Source: Megascapheus bottae
Lineage: Eukaryota > Chordata > Mammalia > Rodentia > Geomyidae
Direction of reading: 5' to 3'
Assembly: GCA_024803745.1 (NCBI GenBank)
Contig: JANJXV010000190.1
Span: 765,001-829,000, forward strand
Length of the DNA stretch: 64,000 nt
Below are positions 41,041 to 53,899 of the stretch, piece after piece. How positions within the stretch are numbered: position 1 is the stretch's first letter; each line of letters opens with the position of its first letter. A program made the translations under genes and the position numbers. Below the pieces are notes generated by a model that saw only the letters and a list, made by a program, of their open reading frames with translations, did not search any database and was not told the origin of the DNA.

Positions 41041-41552
41041 CTGCGCTGCTCCTGGGGGGGGGTCTCCCCGCAAAGCCCCCTCTGTGCTGCTCCTGGTGGG
41101 GTCTCCCCGCAAAGCCCCCTCTGCGCTGCTCCTGGGGGGGTCACCCCGCAAAGCCCCCTCTGCGCTGCTCCTGGGGGGGGTCTCCCCACAAAGCCCCCTC
41201 TGCGCTGCTCCTGGGGGGGTCTCCCCGCAAAGCCCCCTCTGCGCTGCTCCTGGGGGGGTCTCCCCGCAAAGCCCCCTCTGCGCTGCTCCTGGGGGGTCTC
41301 CCCGCAAAGCCCCCTCTGCGCTGCTCCTGGGGGGGTCTCCCCGCAAAGCCCCCTCTGCGCTGCTCCTGGGGGGTCTCCCCGCAAAGCCCCCTCTGCGCTG
41401 CTCCTGGGGGGGTCTCCCCGCAAAGCCCCCTCTGTGCTGCTCCTGGGGGGGTCTCCCCGCAAAGCCCCCTCTGCGCTGCTCCTGGGGGGGTCTCCCCGCA
41501 AAGCCCCCTCTGCGCTGCTCCTGGGGGGGTCTCCCCGCAAAGCCCCCTCTGC
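41041..41552. repeat. G-run minisatellite, ~39-bp unit, ~13 copies
   Basis: The unit has ctgcgctgctcctggggggg, then tctccccgcaaagccccctc. The G run varies from 5 to 9. Each unit carries one long G run and several C runs. Open frames on both strands are a by-product. Confidence 0.95.
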
Positions 41553-42054
41553 GCTCCAGCAGAGACCTGTCCTCAACAACCTGGTCACCCGCCAGCGCCA
41601 CACAGGCCCTGCAAGACCCAGGCGCCTGGCCACTGTGGACAACATGGGATTGAAGCTGGCCACTCTCTGGTCACTGCTCACAGCCAGGCACGCAGGAAGG
41701 GCGGGAAACACCATGTCTGGGAATGGCCTGAATATTCCTTGTGTAGAAATCAGCCAGCTTACAGTTTTGCCTGTGACAAGTTATAGGGAAGCTTGTTCTT
41801 CACTGTTCCAAACAGAAGCCAGATGGCACCATGAACCTTGACCATGGCCCCCCAGTAGGGCCACATAAGGGGTGAAAATGCCTAAGCAGTGGGCCAGGCC
41901 CAGACAGACATCACTGGAGGGTCTGGAGCAGCTCTGGCTGCTTAGCCTACCCTCTGGCCCAAAATCCACCAACAACCCAACACCTAGGTTCTGAATGGGT
42001 GACGTCTCCAAACTCTAGGGGACACAAGCCGTAATGGAAAGGGACAAGGGCGCT

Positions 42055-42905
42055 CAGGCCCAGGCTCTAGAGCACTCAGGATCAAGCCCAGGCTCCAGGG
42101 AGCTCAGGTCCCGGCTCCAGGGAGCTCAGGCTCCAGGCTCCAGGGAGCTCAGGCTCCAGGCTCCAGGGAGCTCAGGCTCAGGTTCCTGGGAGCTCAGGTC
42201 CAGGCTCCAGGGAGCTCAGGTCCAGGCTCCAGGGAGCTCAGGCTCCAGGCTCCAGGGAGCTCAGGTCCAGGCTCGGGGGAGCTCAGGTCCAGGCTCCAGG
42301 GAGCTCAGGTCCAGGCTCCAGGGAGCTCAGGCTCAGGCTCCAGGGAGCTCAGGTCCAGGCTCCAGGGAGCTCAGGCTCCAGGGAGCTCAGGTCCAGGCTC
42401 CAGGGAGCTCAGGTCCAGGCTCCAGGGAGCTCAGGCTCAGGCTCCAGGGAGCTCAGGTCCAGGCTCCAGGGAGCTCAGGCTCCAGGCTCCAGGGAGCTCA
42501 GGCTCAGGCTCCAGGTAGCTCAGGTCCAGGCTCCAGGGAGCTCAGGTCCAGGCTCCAGGGAGCTCAGGCTCAGGCTCCAGGGAGCTCAGGTCCAGGCTCC
42601 AGGGAGCTCAGGCTCAGGCTCAGGCTCCAGGGAGCTCAGGTCCAGGCTCCAGGGAGCTCAGGTCCAGGCTCCAGGGAGCTCAGGCTCCAGGGAGCTCAGG
42701 TCCAGGCTCCAGGGAGCTCAGGCTCAGACTCCAGGGAGCTCAGGTCCAGGCTCCAGGGAGCTCAGGCTCAGGCTCCAGGGAGCTCAGGTCCAGGCTCCAG
42801 GGAGCTCAGGCTCCAGGGAGCTCAGGTCCAGGCTCCAGGGAGCTCAGGCTCAGGCTCCAGGGAGCTCAGGCTCAGGCTCCAGGGAGCTCAGGCGCAGGCG
42901 CAGGC
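42055..42905. repeat. ggctccagggagctca minisatellite, ~850 bp
   Basis: Short units of 18, 21 or 24 bp built on ggctccagggagctcagg, with optional tcca or ctca insertions that change length by 3 or 6 bp. A plus-strand frame of about 350 codons (RELR, QAPGSSG repeats) spans it because unit lengths are mostly multiples of three. Confidence 0.95.
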
Positions 42906-44499
42906 TCCGTCTTCCAGTGTCTCCACATTTCCGGGCCTCGGAAGTCACAAGACAACCTATCCTCGTGGAGCCTGCCTAGTACTGCAGACCCCAAACAGGA
43001 TGTTCAGGCCTGAGGCCCAGGCCTGCCAGGAAAGATGGCAGCTCGGAAGGCCCCAGTCAAGGAACGTGAGAAGAGATCAATGAGCTGAGTGGCCCTGAGC
43101 ACAGGAGGCTGGGCAAGACCCCAGAACGGGAATGCTTCTGCTCCACCTGTCCTTGCCTGTACTGACCACCCTGGACTGTCCACTCAACTCTTCTCCAAAC
43201 TCTGGCCGGCCCTGGAGAGCCAAGGGTGACACAGACACCTCGTGCACACCCCTGGACACCGCACGCAGTCCAGGCTGCCTCTGGACCACAGGTTTCACTG
43301 CCAGCTCCAGGGCCAATGGGCCAATGGAGACCCTTCCCCCTCGCGGGAGAAGGGCAGATGGCAGTGTATTCCAACAGCCTGGGAGGCGTGGGACATGAGT
43401 GCAGGCCACGGCTGACTCTTGCTGCACAATGTGGGAGCCGGGGCTCCAGTCTGTTCACTGCCACGCAGGGCTCCCCGGCCTGAGCTCTGTCCTCTCCATG
43501 GTGCCCTCCCCGTGCCTGCGGACTCCCCATTCTCACACGAGCCCATGAACCGTGTGTGACCTGCAGCTGGGCGACAAAACCGGGGAAATGGATCTGCCAT
43601 TGCTGGGAAGGGCAGAGTGTGACGGCCCCTCCGGCCCCGTATCGCCCAGCCAGAAAGCACTGGGGAGGCCGGTGGGGTCCCTCCGCCTCCGGTCCATCCT
43701 GTGGTGCCTGAGGTCCTAAGCACCACACCCGCCGGCACCGTGACACAGCCTGGGGTGGGCTTCTCGGTTCCTCGGGGCAGCCTGAGGGGGAGGCCTCAGC
43801 TCCCGTGGGCCCCACCGAGAAAAAGACAGCACCAGCCTTTGGAAGGGATGAGTGACGCCGTCTTCCGGTCCATGGCCACTGGACAGTGAGGAATTCTGGT
43901 AACTGCTTTGCAGCAGGAGCCTCTGCTCACCCACCCAGACACCCTAACGAGGCGTGTCCTGACCTCCACTGCCTTCCATCGTCAGCCTGCTCGCCAGAGT
44001 GTTTTCACTGTAGTATGGCACTGGGGCCTGCCTGGGGTCTCACTTCTTGGTAAACACAAACGCATGGTATGTTCCTGGAGATCATATTGTTATGTCTCAG
44101 TTCCACGTCCTCCTGCATCCTCATCCGCAGGGCTGCCTCATCTGTCCAGAAGAGAATGAGTGGGTGCTGGGTTCGGAGCCCTGGGCAGAGGCTGCGGCAT
44201 CCGTGCCAGCTCCTCCAGGGAGAGTGGGCCTTTTCTTACCCTTCCCCTGTCCTGGGTGGTTTACCTGAATGAACCACTTAGTCCCTGCGGCATGCGTACA
44301 GGTGAGGCCCTGCTCTGTTTCCGTCACAGAGGGAAGGGATGGGAAGGCCCCCAGAGCCCAGGTGTCACCAGACACGACTGGCCCCTGCCCCACTGGGTAC
44401 AAGGACCTCCACCCGAGCAGCCCCTCCCAGCGGTGGGGACAGAGACGGGCTGCCCATATGATCCAGAACTTCATGACTTGGCAGCCAAGGTGTCCAGGC

Positions 44500-45055
44500 T
44501 CAACTGGAAACTATCTCATCACAGGAATAATCAGGAAGGTCTCAACTTGAGAAGAAAATCAACAGCCATCAACACTGAATGACAACGGCAGAGGAATCGG
44601 AATTACCTGACAAGGGTTCTCAAAGCAGCCATCATAATGCTTTCACAAGCAACAACACACATACTTGAAGCAGATGAAAATTACAGTCTTGGCAAAGAAA
44701 CAGATGACATAAAAGAGAACCGAATGGAAATTTTAGAAAAAAACAATAATAATTGAAATTTTAAAAGTCAATGAACGGGATCAATAGCAAGACAGAGCGA
44801 TCAAAGAACAGGAAAAATATTTGAAGAAAAAATCAACAAATTATACAACTTTAACAACAAAGAAAATAAAGCAAAAACAAATAGTAACCAGAGTCTTGGA
44901 GACTGAGGCACCAAAGCAGATTTCACTTCATGTCACTGGAGTCCCAGAAACAATGGTTAGAACTTCTTACATTTGGCCAAAACATATGAGCATATGGATT
45001 CAAGAAGCAATGTAAACCTCAACCAATGCCCCATGCGTCATAATCATGCTACAAA
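44500..45055 (+). mobile_element. LINE-1 ORF1-region relic
   Basis: Words in order match an old mammalian L1 around ORF1: ttctcaaagcagccatcat, gaaccgaatggaaatttta, gtcaatgaacgggatcaata, ggagtcccagaaac, tttggccaaaacatatgagc and ggattcaagaagcaatgtaa. Several stops and gaps show it is inactive. Confidence 0.65.
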
Positions 45056-46333
45056 TTATTGTTCCCTGGATACCTGGTTATAACTGTTCCACGATGCCCA
45101 CACTACATTCTGATGCTGCATGCTGCGAGAGGAGAGAGAAGAAGTGGAGCCTCAGGTGGCTCTGACACCCATCTGTTCAGTCCTTTCCAAGAGCCCACTC
45201 CATCCTCCTGTCCCTGGATTCTGATGAGCCTGGGACCCACGAGGCTGGGCCTTGTGCAGATAGATGGTCTTTATTACGGGAAGAGGAACAGACGGGTTCC
45301 TAAGTCCCTCATCTGAGCTCTTCTTGTTTCCAATGCCATGGATTCTGTCCTTGAGCCAGGTCACCCTCCTGGATAATAAACTGCCATCGACCTTCGGCAT
45401 TTCTACACACACAATTCAAGTGCCACTTCCCAGGCTGGAGGATGGGCAGGTAATTGGGAAATTCCAACAATAGGTGTGCTCACGGGGTCATTTCTGCAGA
45501 AATGGTGGCTTGGACTTTAAGACTGGGAGGTTCTATTTTGAGATCTGCTGGGACTCCACAGCTGTGTCCCCAAGCCTGACATACCTCACTGAACTGAGGC
45601 TCTGTCCATGAGAGAAAAGTCTCTTTACTTAGAAGACAGAGTCACAGTGACGGCTCCCAAACTACACTCTGGAACCTTCTGCGGAGGTGCCGTGGTATAG
45701 CTCTTACCAGGGCCTGCTTGCCACCGATTTCTGTTCTCACTGCTTATTTCACATTCTCCCATCTGCTACTTTATTTTATATTCTCATAAATAATACAGCT
45801 TCATCCCAATCTCCCTAGGCCCCGGACACGTGCACTCAAACCTTAAGTCAATAAAAAAGACAAGCAGCTTGCCCGACAGGCCCTCGCACACCAGGGGCTA
45901 ACTTTGTGGAGGGCAGGCCATGATGTTGCTGCAGACGCAAGGCGAACACCTGTGTAAGACACCGCTTAGCTCATTAGCTAACAAGAAATCGGGGAATCAT
46001 TCCACCCTTCAGAGATAACATTAAGGTCCTGCATAGACGAAGCCACCACAGATGCTGAGGTAAATCTGCCCAATAGACTCGAGATCGGAAAATTTATCAA
46101 GATGCACAGATAAAATCCACATTCCAGGAGTGAGAACGGTCCCTCCCCACCACCCAGTGAGGTACAGAGCTGAGGCAGTGAAGAGCCCAGAGGAAGACGA
46201 TGGCCCAGCTGGAAACACTTAGCACTTCTGGTCTTCCCCACTTGTTCCCGCCACAAATTAATTTTTAAGCTAATTTATTCCAACATGGGTTTAAATATTA
46301 ACTGAAATGTTCATGTCTCAGAAGTGGGACAGC

Positions 46334-46520
46334 GAGCTGGGAGCATGGCCTAGTGGTAGAGGGCTCACCTCACATGTGCAAAGCCCTGGGTTTGATTCCT
46401 CGGTACCACATACATAGAAAAAGCTGGAAGTGGTGCTGAGGCTCAAGTGGAGGAAAACGTGTCCAAGGGCAGTGCTCAGGCCCTGAGCTCAATCTCCATG
46501 ACTGGGAAAGAAAGAAAGGA
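46334..46520 (+). mobile_element. Rodent SINE (ID-related, composite)
   Basis: It starts agctgggagcatggcctagt, then ggtagagggctcacct, ttcctcggtaccacatacat, ggctcaagtgg and cagtgctcaggccctgagct, ending in an A/G-rich tail. It has the same arrangement as the copies at 54188 and 63588. Confidence 0.8.
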
Positions 46521-46565
46521 AGGGGGGGAGGAAGAAAGAAGGGAGGGAGGGAGGGAGGGAGGGGA
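46505..46565. repeat. GGAA/GGGA purine repeat
   Basis: A run of aaagaaagg, aggaagaaag and gggagggagggagg words following the SINE tail, probably expanded from it. Confidence 0.88.
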
Positions 46566-46830
46566 TAGCAGCACAGGTAAAAAGGTCACTCGAGACTCCT
46601 GTCCACGGCAAAGGAACCAGTGGAGTGGCCTGCTAGAAACAGTCGCCCTGTAGGATAGTTTGTGAACTGGTGGCTTCCTGAGGGGCTGAAATGGGGAGAA
46701 TTTCCAGATGGTGCTGCTGGGGTCTAGGAAAAGAACCCCAGGGAGGGAAACCAGCAGAGAGCCAGAGAGGGCCCAGCAGACCATGGTCAGAACCTGCATG
46801 AGGAGACAGCAGCAGGGAGCTGGGACTTCA

Positions 46831-46837
46831 CTGGAGA

Positions 46838-46913
<76 letters not shown>

Positions 46914-47124
46914 GAGAGGGAGAGGGAGAGGGAGAGACAGGGAGAGAGAGAGAGAGACAAAGACAGAGACAGAGACAGATGGAGAGAGAGACTGAGAGAG
47001 AGACAGAGAGAGACAGAGAGAGACACAGAGAGAGAGACAGAGAGACAGACAGACACAGAGAGAGACAGAGACAGAGAGAGACAGAGAGGGACAGAGAGAG
47101 ACAGAGAGACAGAGAGACAGAGAC

Positions 47125-47166
<42 letters not shown>

Positions 47167-47176
47167 TGTGTGTGTG
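46831..47176. repeat. ~345-bp GA/GACA purine tract ending in (GT)n
   Basis: (GA)n of about 35 units, then ggagag repeats, then gagacaga/gagagacaga repeats, then (GA)n again and six GT units. Almost no T occurs over about 330 bp. Confidence 0.96.
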
Positions 47177-49030
47177 CACCCGGCAGGGAGCTGGGACCGG
47201 CCCTGGAGCGTGTGCCAGGCAGGAGAGCCTGAGGAACGCTGGCTGGAGTAGAAATCCTCAGAGAAGGCAGAGCGACAGCTGGACCACCTCCAAAGTCCTG
47301 CCTTACCAGATGGACAAAATGACTTAACTGGACAGCCAGTAGCTGAATGAAGAGAAGAAAGAGTGCCTCTCCGTATATACTAGAGACGGAGTCGCCCTGA
47401 AGTGACTGGCGGAAGAGGGTGGGGGAGGAGTCCCGGGTGGGGGCTGCTAAGGGCCCTCACTGGAGTGAGGCTTGGTGGTGTGCACACTGCGTACTTCTCA
47501 GTACACAGTACCTCACCACGCCCGGTTTGGGCTGTGGGTTTGCTTGTGCAGTCTGGGGCGGTGTGGGGAGCGCTTACAGGAGCCAGAGAACAGGAATGCG
47601 CAGAAGCGGACAGTAAGTCAGGGAATGCAAGTCCAGTGTTCAGACAGCTGGTAGACCACCGCGTCGGCGACACCGGTCAACAGCTGCCGGGATTGTGCCG
47701 AGCAACGGCGGAAGTCAGAAAAATTTAACATTTCCTGCTCTGTGACCCTCCACTGTGTAAAAATTAAGCACAGTAAGTAGCACGAGCAGAACGACGGCCG
47801 GGCCCATCTTGGCGGGTCACTGTCTCGTCACTCCCACTTTGTAGATTTAGCTGGGGTTGACTGTTTTGAAATGTGTCCCTGGTGATAGGTGATGTTCTAT
47901 TTATTCACTTTAACAGTTGCTACGGAGTCTAAAATTCAGGAAAACAGCCCTATTTACGGGGTTATTGTGGGGTGACAGCCAATCGCTTCTGAGATGATCA
48001 CCTGTCATTCTCAGATGATGAAAACCACTTTAGTCTTTCCAAAGCGCAGGGCTGCTCCGTGAAAAGCTTTTACTTAAAAGATACGCGTTTCCATTGCTCG
48101 GCTGAGCACTTCAGCAGAATTAAGCAGCCCTGAACAAAGAAGATTTCCAAGAAAAAAATGAAACACTTCTCCCACGCGGTGGCCTAGAAGGAGAAGGGGG
48201 TGCCGGTGTTGGTGAGGAGAGAAGAAGGTGTGCCAGGGTGAGGGCAGCGCCCTGTCCCCACCTGGTGACAGCACGGAATCCCACGAGGAGCCAGAGAGCA
48301 GGAAACGTGAAATGATGCCACCAGAGACCGGCACAGACACAAGATGGCGGGAGCTCCAGGGCCCCGGTGTGATGCACGAGGAGGACTGGGGCCTCCGCTC
48401 CACTCACCCACTGACATCACAACTACGACCACTGAGTCCCCCGGAGGCCAGGCTGTGCTGACCTCGGAACCTGGTGCATCCACAAAGCCTGGCCCACCAT
48501 TTTACAAAGCTCAGGGGAACCCTCTAAGCTACCCAGGAAGGAGCAGTCCCTGGACGCCCACCGCTTCAGCTGCGGAATCGCTGGTGTGGGGCGGGGAGGG
48601 GGGGGGCCGGCCGCTGCACCACCACCGTCCTCACAGAGGGAGCCTGGGGCCCCCTGAGGTGCCCACGCTGCCCAGCTCTGTGCATGGCACTGAGGACTCG
48701 GTGGACGGGGGGCACGGATGGGCACTAAGGAAGGACCTGCAGCATCAGACCCCAGCTCCCCACTACTGCGTGGCTGACTGCGCCGCCTCCCTCGTCCACC
48801 AGGGCCCCCCCACCTTGTATGAGTGTTCATACAAGAACAGGAAGGAGATGGCGACTCAAGCCACTCCAGGAGGCCCCTGGAAGCGTCCACTGGAGCAAGC
48901 CTGACTCCCCCACACTTTACTCCAGGCAAGTCCTGGACCCTTGGCCTCCCCCACTCATCACACCTGCTAGCAGCTGGTGCCGCCAGGCCACCCTGACCTA
49001 GCTCTACGATGATGGCCAGCTGCTGGACGG

Positions 49031-49249
49031 GGCCAATGCCGGTCTTCCTAGCTTCTCAGGCTGAGATCCGAGGATGGCGGTTCAAAGCCAGCCTGGGCAC
49101 AGAAGTCCGTGAGACTCCTATCTCCGATTAACCACTAGGAAATCAGAAATGCGCTGTGGTTCCAGTGGTAGGGCACTCGCATTGAACTGAAGAGCTCAGA
49201 GACAACGCCCAGGCCCACTGTTCAAGCCCCATGACCTACCAAAAAAAAA
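49031..49249 (+). mobile_element. Dimeric rodent SINE
   Basis: The left part has ggccaatgccggtcttccta, gcttctcaggctgagatccg and ttcaaagccagcctgggca, a B1/7SL-like arrangement. The right part has ctgtggttccagtggtaggg, gaagagctcagagacaacgc and ttcaagccccatgacctacc, then nine A. The dimer form is what I recall for geomyoid rodents (IDL-Geo type). Confidence 0.75.
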
Positions 49250-50139
49250 GGTAATGGCTGAGGCGACGGTGATTCCATCTGGACAGGAAAACCAGCCGTG
49301 AACGGCCACGTGTGGACAACAAGTAAAGTGCTGTCTCAGCTGGGTTGCTCGGCAGTCCATGCTTCCAGCATGGGTTTCAGGATCCCTGGAGACTCCCCAG
49401 TTCTGCAGGTGCAGGACCCACAGAGCAGAGCAGACGCAGCTTCCTGGACCACCCAGGCCTCAGAGCCCTCAGTGGACGTCCTACGTGTCTTGGCCATCTC
49501 TTCCTGTCACCCTCTCCAGCCGGAGCTGGCTGGCCGGGGGGGAGCACAATGGTGCCTTTCTGCAGTGGCTTTCCCCCATCCAATCCAACCAACCCTGCTC
49601 CAGGGGTAAACACCCTGAATGAGACGACAAGGTCGCGCAAGTTTCTGACTGGTTACCCAGCGTGTCAGCAGGCAGCATGCAGGCTGAAAGTCTACCCCAC
49701 AAGGGCAAACCAGGCATGGGGTCATGAAGGCGCAGAAACCACACGGATGGGACAGAGAGGCGCTGAGACCTGAGACAGGGCGGCAGCTGGGCCGCCTCCT
49801 CAGGAGAGCTGGCCTCACAGCGCGGGCCTGGCTCAAGGGCTCCGCCTGGCCCTGATACAGGCCTGGGTCCACACAGAGCCTGATGAAGACCTGATAAACG
49901 GCGAAGCCACCTCCAGAGACAAGGACTGGGCCACCAGCCGGCAAGGTGGAGGGTCGCATCTCCAGAGGTAGAGGGCAGGCTCTGAGGCCGGGCCCTAGAC
50001 GGAACCCCTGAGCACGCAGGGGATCAGTATCTGAGAATTATCCTGCTGCCCCGAAACACAGGCGAAGGCAGAGCATTCAACGGGAGCACTGTGAACCAAA
50101 CTGTGGTTACAATGGTGGCCGGTGGGCACCAACACAACG

Positions 50140-50366
50140 CCCCCTCTACACGTCCCCCACCTCCAACACAACACAACACCCCCTCTACACGTCCCCTACC
50201 CCCCAATACAACACAACACCCCCTCTACACGTCCCCCACCCCCCAATACAACACAACACCCCCTCTACACGTCCCCCACCCCCCAATACAACACAACACC
50301 CCCTCTACACGTCCCCCACCCCCCAATACAACACAACACCCCCTCTACACGTCCCCCACCCCATAC
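50140..50366. repeat. ~41-bp minisatellite, 5-6 copies
   Basis: The unit is ccccctctacacgtccccca, then ccccccaatacaacacaaca. The first copy is diverged (cacctcc). Copies are nearly identical, suggesting recent expansion. Confidence 0.95.
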
Positions 50367-52327
50367 CTCCAGCTTATCTAACACCTTCTCTGCCTGTCTC
50401 CTACCTTGCACATCCAATACCCTCTCTGTGTGTCCCCCAGGGGGCCCCATCCTGCATGCCTCTGGCCACACCTATCTGTCCCCCCCACCCCCGATTTAGC
50501 TCCTCCTGAACGCTACGGTTCAAACCCAGGGTCTTGGGCAAATAACCCGCACATCTGGGTCATATCACAACTGCAGCACGGGGGGTGGGGAGAGTGCTGG
50601 AAGATGCAGGAGGACGAAAGGGTGTGTCCCCAGCCAGCTGCAGAATGGGCTGGAAGGAAATGCACTCCCTGGGGAGGAGGAACACACAGAGAGGACCTGA
50701 TGGCCGCTTAACCCCATCCGCTGCAGACTTGGCCTCCCTCCATAGTGCTCTGCTCTGAAAACGCTGTGCACCGGTCCTGCATGCCTGGGTGACACAGACC
50801 TGGTCCTTGCCTGCTCAAGGGCGCAGGGCCTCTGGTGACCACAAGAAGGACCAGGCCCCTGGGAATGCAGACTGACAAGGCCCATCTGGTGGGAGGTCGG
50901 CAGACTCACTGTCCGAGGCCACAAATGCCTCAGCTGTAGCCCCTTCTCTGTTCCCCCTGTGGTGGAGACCAGTACACTGGACAGGGATTCGGCTTGTGCA
51001 GCTCGTCAAAGAACCCAACGTGATCCTCCAGGGGAACTGGAAGGTCCAGGGCGGACCCCGGGCCTGGCCACCACAGCCTTGTTTGGTGGCTGTGTCAGAA
51101 ACACAAGCACAGCTGAAGGGTGCAGACTGCCCGAGACCGGGCTTGTGTGACCAGCATATGAAGGGGGGCTCAGATGCCCTGGGGCTGGACCCCACACCCA
51201 CACCCACAGGAGAGCCCCTGCTCATACGCCCTCTCTCTGGACAGTCACGTGGTGGGGGTGGGAGAGCTGCCAGTCAGCAAGTCCAGTGAGGAAGGTGGCA
51301 CAGAAGGGATGCTGCCTGCAGTCATTTCTGTGCTCTTCCTGCTGCCCAGAGCCCGGCCTCTGCCCTCGCTTCTCCAGTTCCTGGTCAGGATTCGACCCCG
51401 GGGTCTGGCTGACCCCACTCATCATCGGGCCCTGCACGCCCTCCCCATGCCCCGAGACGTGGGGGAGGTGAAGACCCAGAGCAAGCACTGCAGGGTTCCA
51501 GGTGTCCCCTCTCTCTTTGCCCGTGTCCGCCTTGGCCTACCTCTGCTCCGTGTGGAGAGGCACGCGGCAGCCGGGGCTCACTGGGCACAGCACGGACGGC
51601 GGCGCCCGCTGCATCTTCCTCAGAGCTCAGGCAGAACTCCAGCCCCAGGACACCGCCTCATTACAAACCCACTGTGTGCCCCATGCTGCAGGACATGGAG
51701 AGATGCCCAGAGCTGGTGACTAGGGAAAAGACAAGTGTGCGGCAGGGGACACACGGGGCAGAAGGTCTCCAAGGAAGGGTGTGACACGGTGGGCCACACC
51801 TGGTCCACGAGGGCCCCAGAAGAGACGGCACAACTAAGACGCAGGCGACCCTGAAGGCAGGGGAGAAAATGTGCTTGAAGTGAGCTGGGCACCCTGCTGT
51901 GTGGAATGGACCGGTGACACCCGTGTGAAGGCCCAAAAGGGCTCTACACGGATCCAAAGGGGTAGACTTGGTGGCAGAGCTCCCTTGAGACTCGGCTCCA
52001 GGTGTGGCCAGGAAAGCCTAACTAAGCCTAGAGGCAGAGGCGAGCCCCTTCCCCAGGAGAGGGGGAGGCAGAGGCTAAGGCCTCTGGCAGGGCTGGTGTC
52101 GGCTCACACCCCCAGTCTGGGAACAGAACATACATACACAGGAGAGTGGATCTGAGGACCAGGCTGCAGGAATGAGTTGTGGGTGTGACTCAATACTTAC
52201 ACCCCCACTGGTGGAAATAATGTCTTTGTTAGGTTCCTGCCTCACAGTGTCCACAAATCCTACAGCCAGAATCCCTAGGAAGGGGGAAGGACAGCGTCAG
52301 GACCTGGTGTGAAGACCACAGTACAGC

Positions 52328-52650
52328 GCTCTGGCTCCCTGGACTCGGCCTGAGTCTATCAGAGGCCTGCCCCCAGCTCTGGCTCCCTGGACTCGGCCTG
52401 AGTCTATCAGAGGCCTGGCCCCAGCTCTGGCTCCCTGGACTCAGCCTGAGTGGATCAGAGGCCTGGCCCCAGCTCTGGCTCCCTGGACTCAGCCTGAGTC
52501 TATCAGAGGCCTGGCCCCAGCTCTGGACTCAGCCTGAGTCTATCAGAGGCCTGGCCCCAGCTCTGGACTCGGCCTGAGTGGATCAGAGGCCTGGCCCCAG
52601 CTCTGGCTCCCTGGACTCGGCCTGTGCCTACAAAGGCCTGCCCCCAGCAC
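52328..52650. repeat. ~47-bp minisatellite, 7 copies
   Basis: The unit has agctctggctccctggactc, then ggcctgagtctatcagaggc and ctggccc. Two copies lack the gctccct segment and are shorter. Confidence 0.94.
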
Positions 52651-53439
52651 TGGCAGCCACTGGAGGAGGTTAGGAGGACACACAGCCGCTGTGCACCAGC
52701 CTTGGCCGATTCTCAGTCAGACACTGCAGCTGCAGGAAAAAGCCTGGGATCAAGGCAGGCCCCCATGCTGCCGGGAACCCGTGTGTGTGCAGCGACCAGG
52801 AGGCTCTGCTCCCCCTCCATGCTGGACCTCCAGTGTCCTGGAGGTGCTCACTGTCTTGTGGAGGCTGGATGGTTGGCCCAGCCAAGCCGGGGGAGCTGTC
52901 TGCAGGAGACCTCAGCTTTTGGCCCTACACAAGAGATGCCTGGCTTCTGCAAACCATGTGTGGTTAAGGCTCGGTCTCCAGCCTCGCCTTGGGTTCACTG
53001 TGACACTGCAGGTGCTAAATGCTCACTTGCATGCACACAGAGAACACCATGCAGCCTTTCTGGCTGCTGCACCCGAGGAGGTTCTGTCCTGGGACGGTGG
53101 CTCAACATGCCTCAGCAACCCCAGCACTCATGAAGGAGGGAGGGGCTGCGGACGAGGGTCTCCAGGACCTGAATTTGCTTCTGGCCGGACTGTACCTCTG
53201 GCTTCCAGATGGCTGTTTCCAGATGGAGGTGGACAAACCTTGCTGAGCAGCCACAAGAAGCCGACACCCCCTGGCTCCAGAGAACACGCCTGGTGTGCCT
53301 GACAGCATCAGGTTTCTTAACTTTCACAAGGGCTAGTGGACTGAAACCAAGATGCATGGATATCTGGGACTCGCAGGGAGCCCTTAAAAGTCAGCGATGG
53401 AACAAACATTCCATCTGCAATCTGAAGGACAGGGTATGC

Positions 53440-53600
53440 AAAGTAAAAGAAATGCAGATGGCCAATCCTCTCAGGGACCGATGTCTAGGCTACCAACAAT
53501 CAAAGGAATGCAAATAAAAACTACGGGGTGAGGCTTTCTGTCCACCAGTTTGCACAGATGGAAGCAGGCACTAATGAGCCCCAGGGTGACAATATCGGTT
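53440..53600 (+). mobile_element. LINE-1 ORF2 C-terminal relic
   Basis: It contains tcaaaggaatgcaaataaaa, actacggggtgag and gcacagatgg, matching the L1 ORF2 region coding for ...REMQIKTTMRYH.... It is short and has stops. Confidence 0.5.
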
Positions 53601-53615
53601 GTTACTACGGTAAAC

Positions 53616-53728
53616 TTTTTTTTTTACCAGTATGTTTTTTTCTTTTTTCTTTTTTCATACTGGGAATCGAACCCAGGGTGTTGCACTCAGTAGGCGGGCA
53701 CTTTTCTACTGAGCTACATCCCAGCCCT
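53616..53728 (-). mobile_element. ID/B1-type SINE, reverse orientation
   Basis: On the minus strand it reads gggctgggatgtagctcagt, agaaaagtgcccgcct, then gggttcgattcccag and an A-rich tail. The A box and B box of a tRNA-type promoter are recognisable. Confidence 0.75.
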
Positions 53729-53899
53729 GCATTAAACCCTAAGCATGTATTTCACCCAAACAGGCAGGGAGCTGCAAGGCTGAAGGGGCGGCCCTCAGGC
53801 CCTCCCAGGGCCCCCGAACACCTGTGTACAGCCGGAGGCAGGGCACAGCACTGAGAAACACAACCATAGAGAACCTTCACGTGATTTATGGCTCAGGGG

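Noticed and set aside
40750..41841. Long frames on both strands across the G-run array
   Set aside because: Low-complexity repeat translation on both strands; no conserved protein.
42034..43083. 349-codon plus-strand frame (RELR/QAPGSSG repeats)
   Set aside because: It is the translation of the ggctccagggagctca minisatellite, antisense and intronic to ADGRD1, with no domain.
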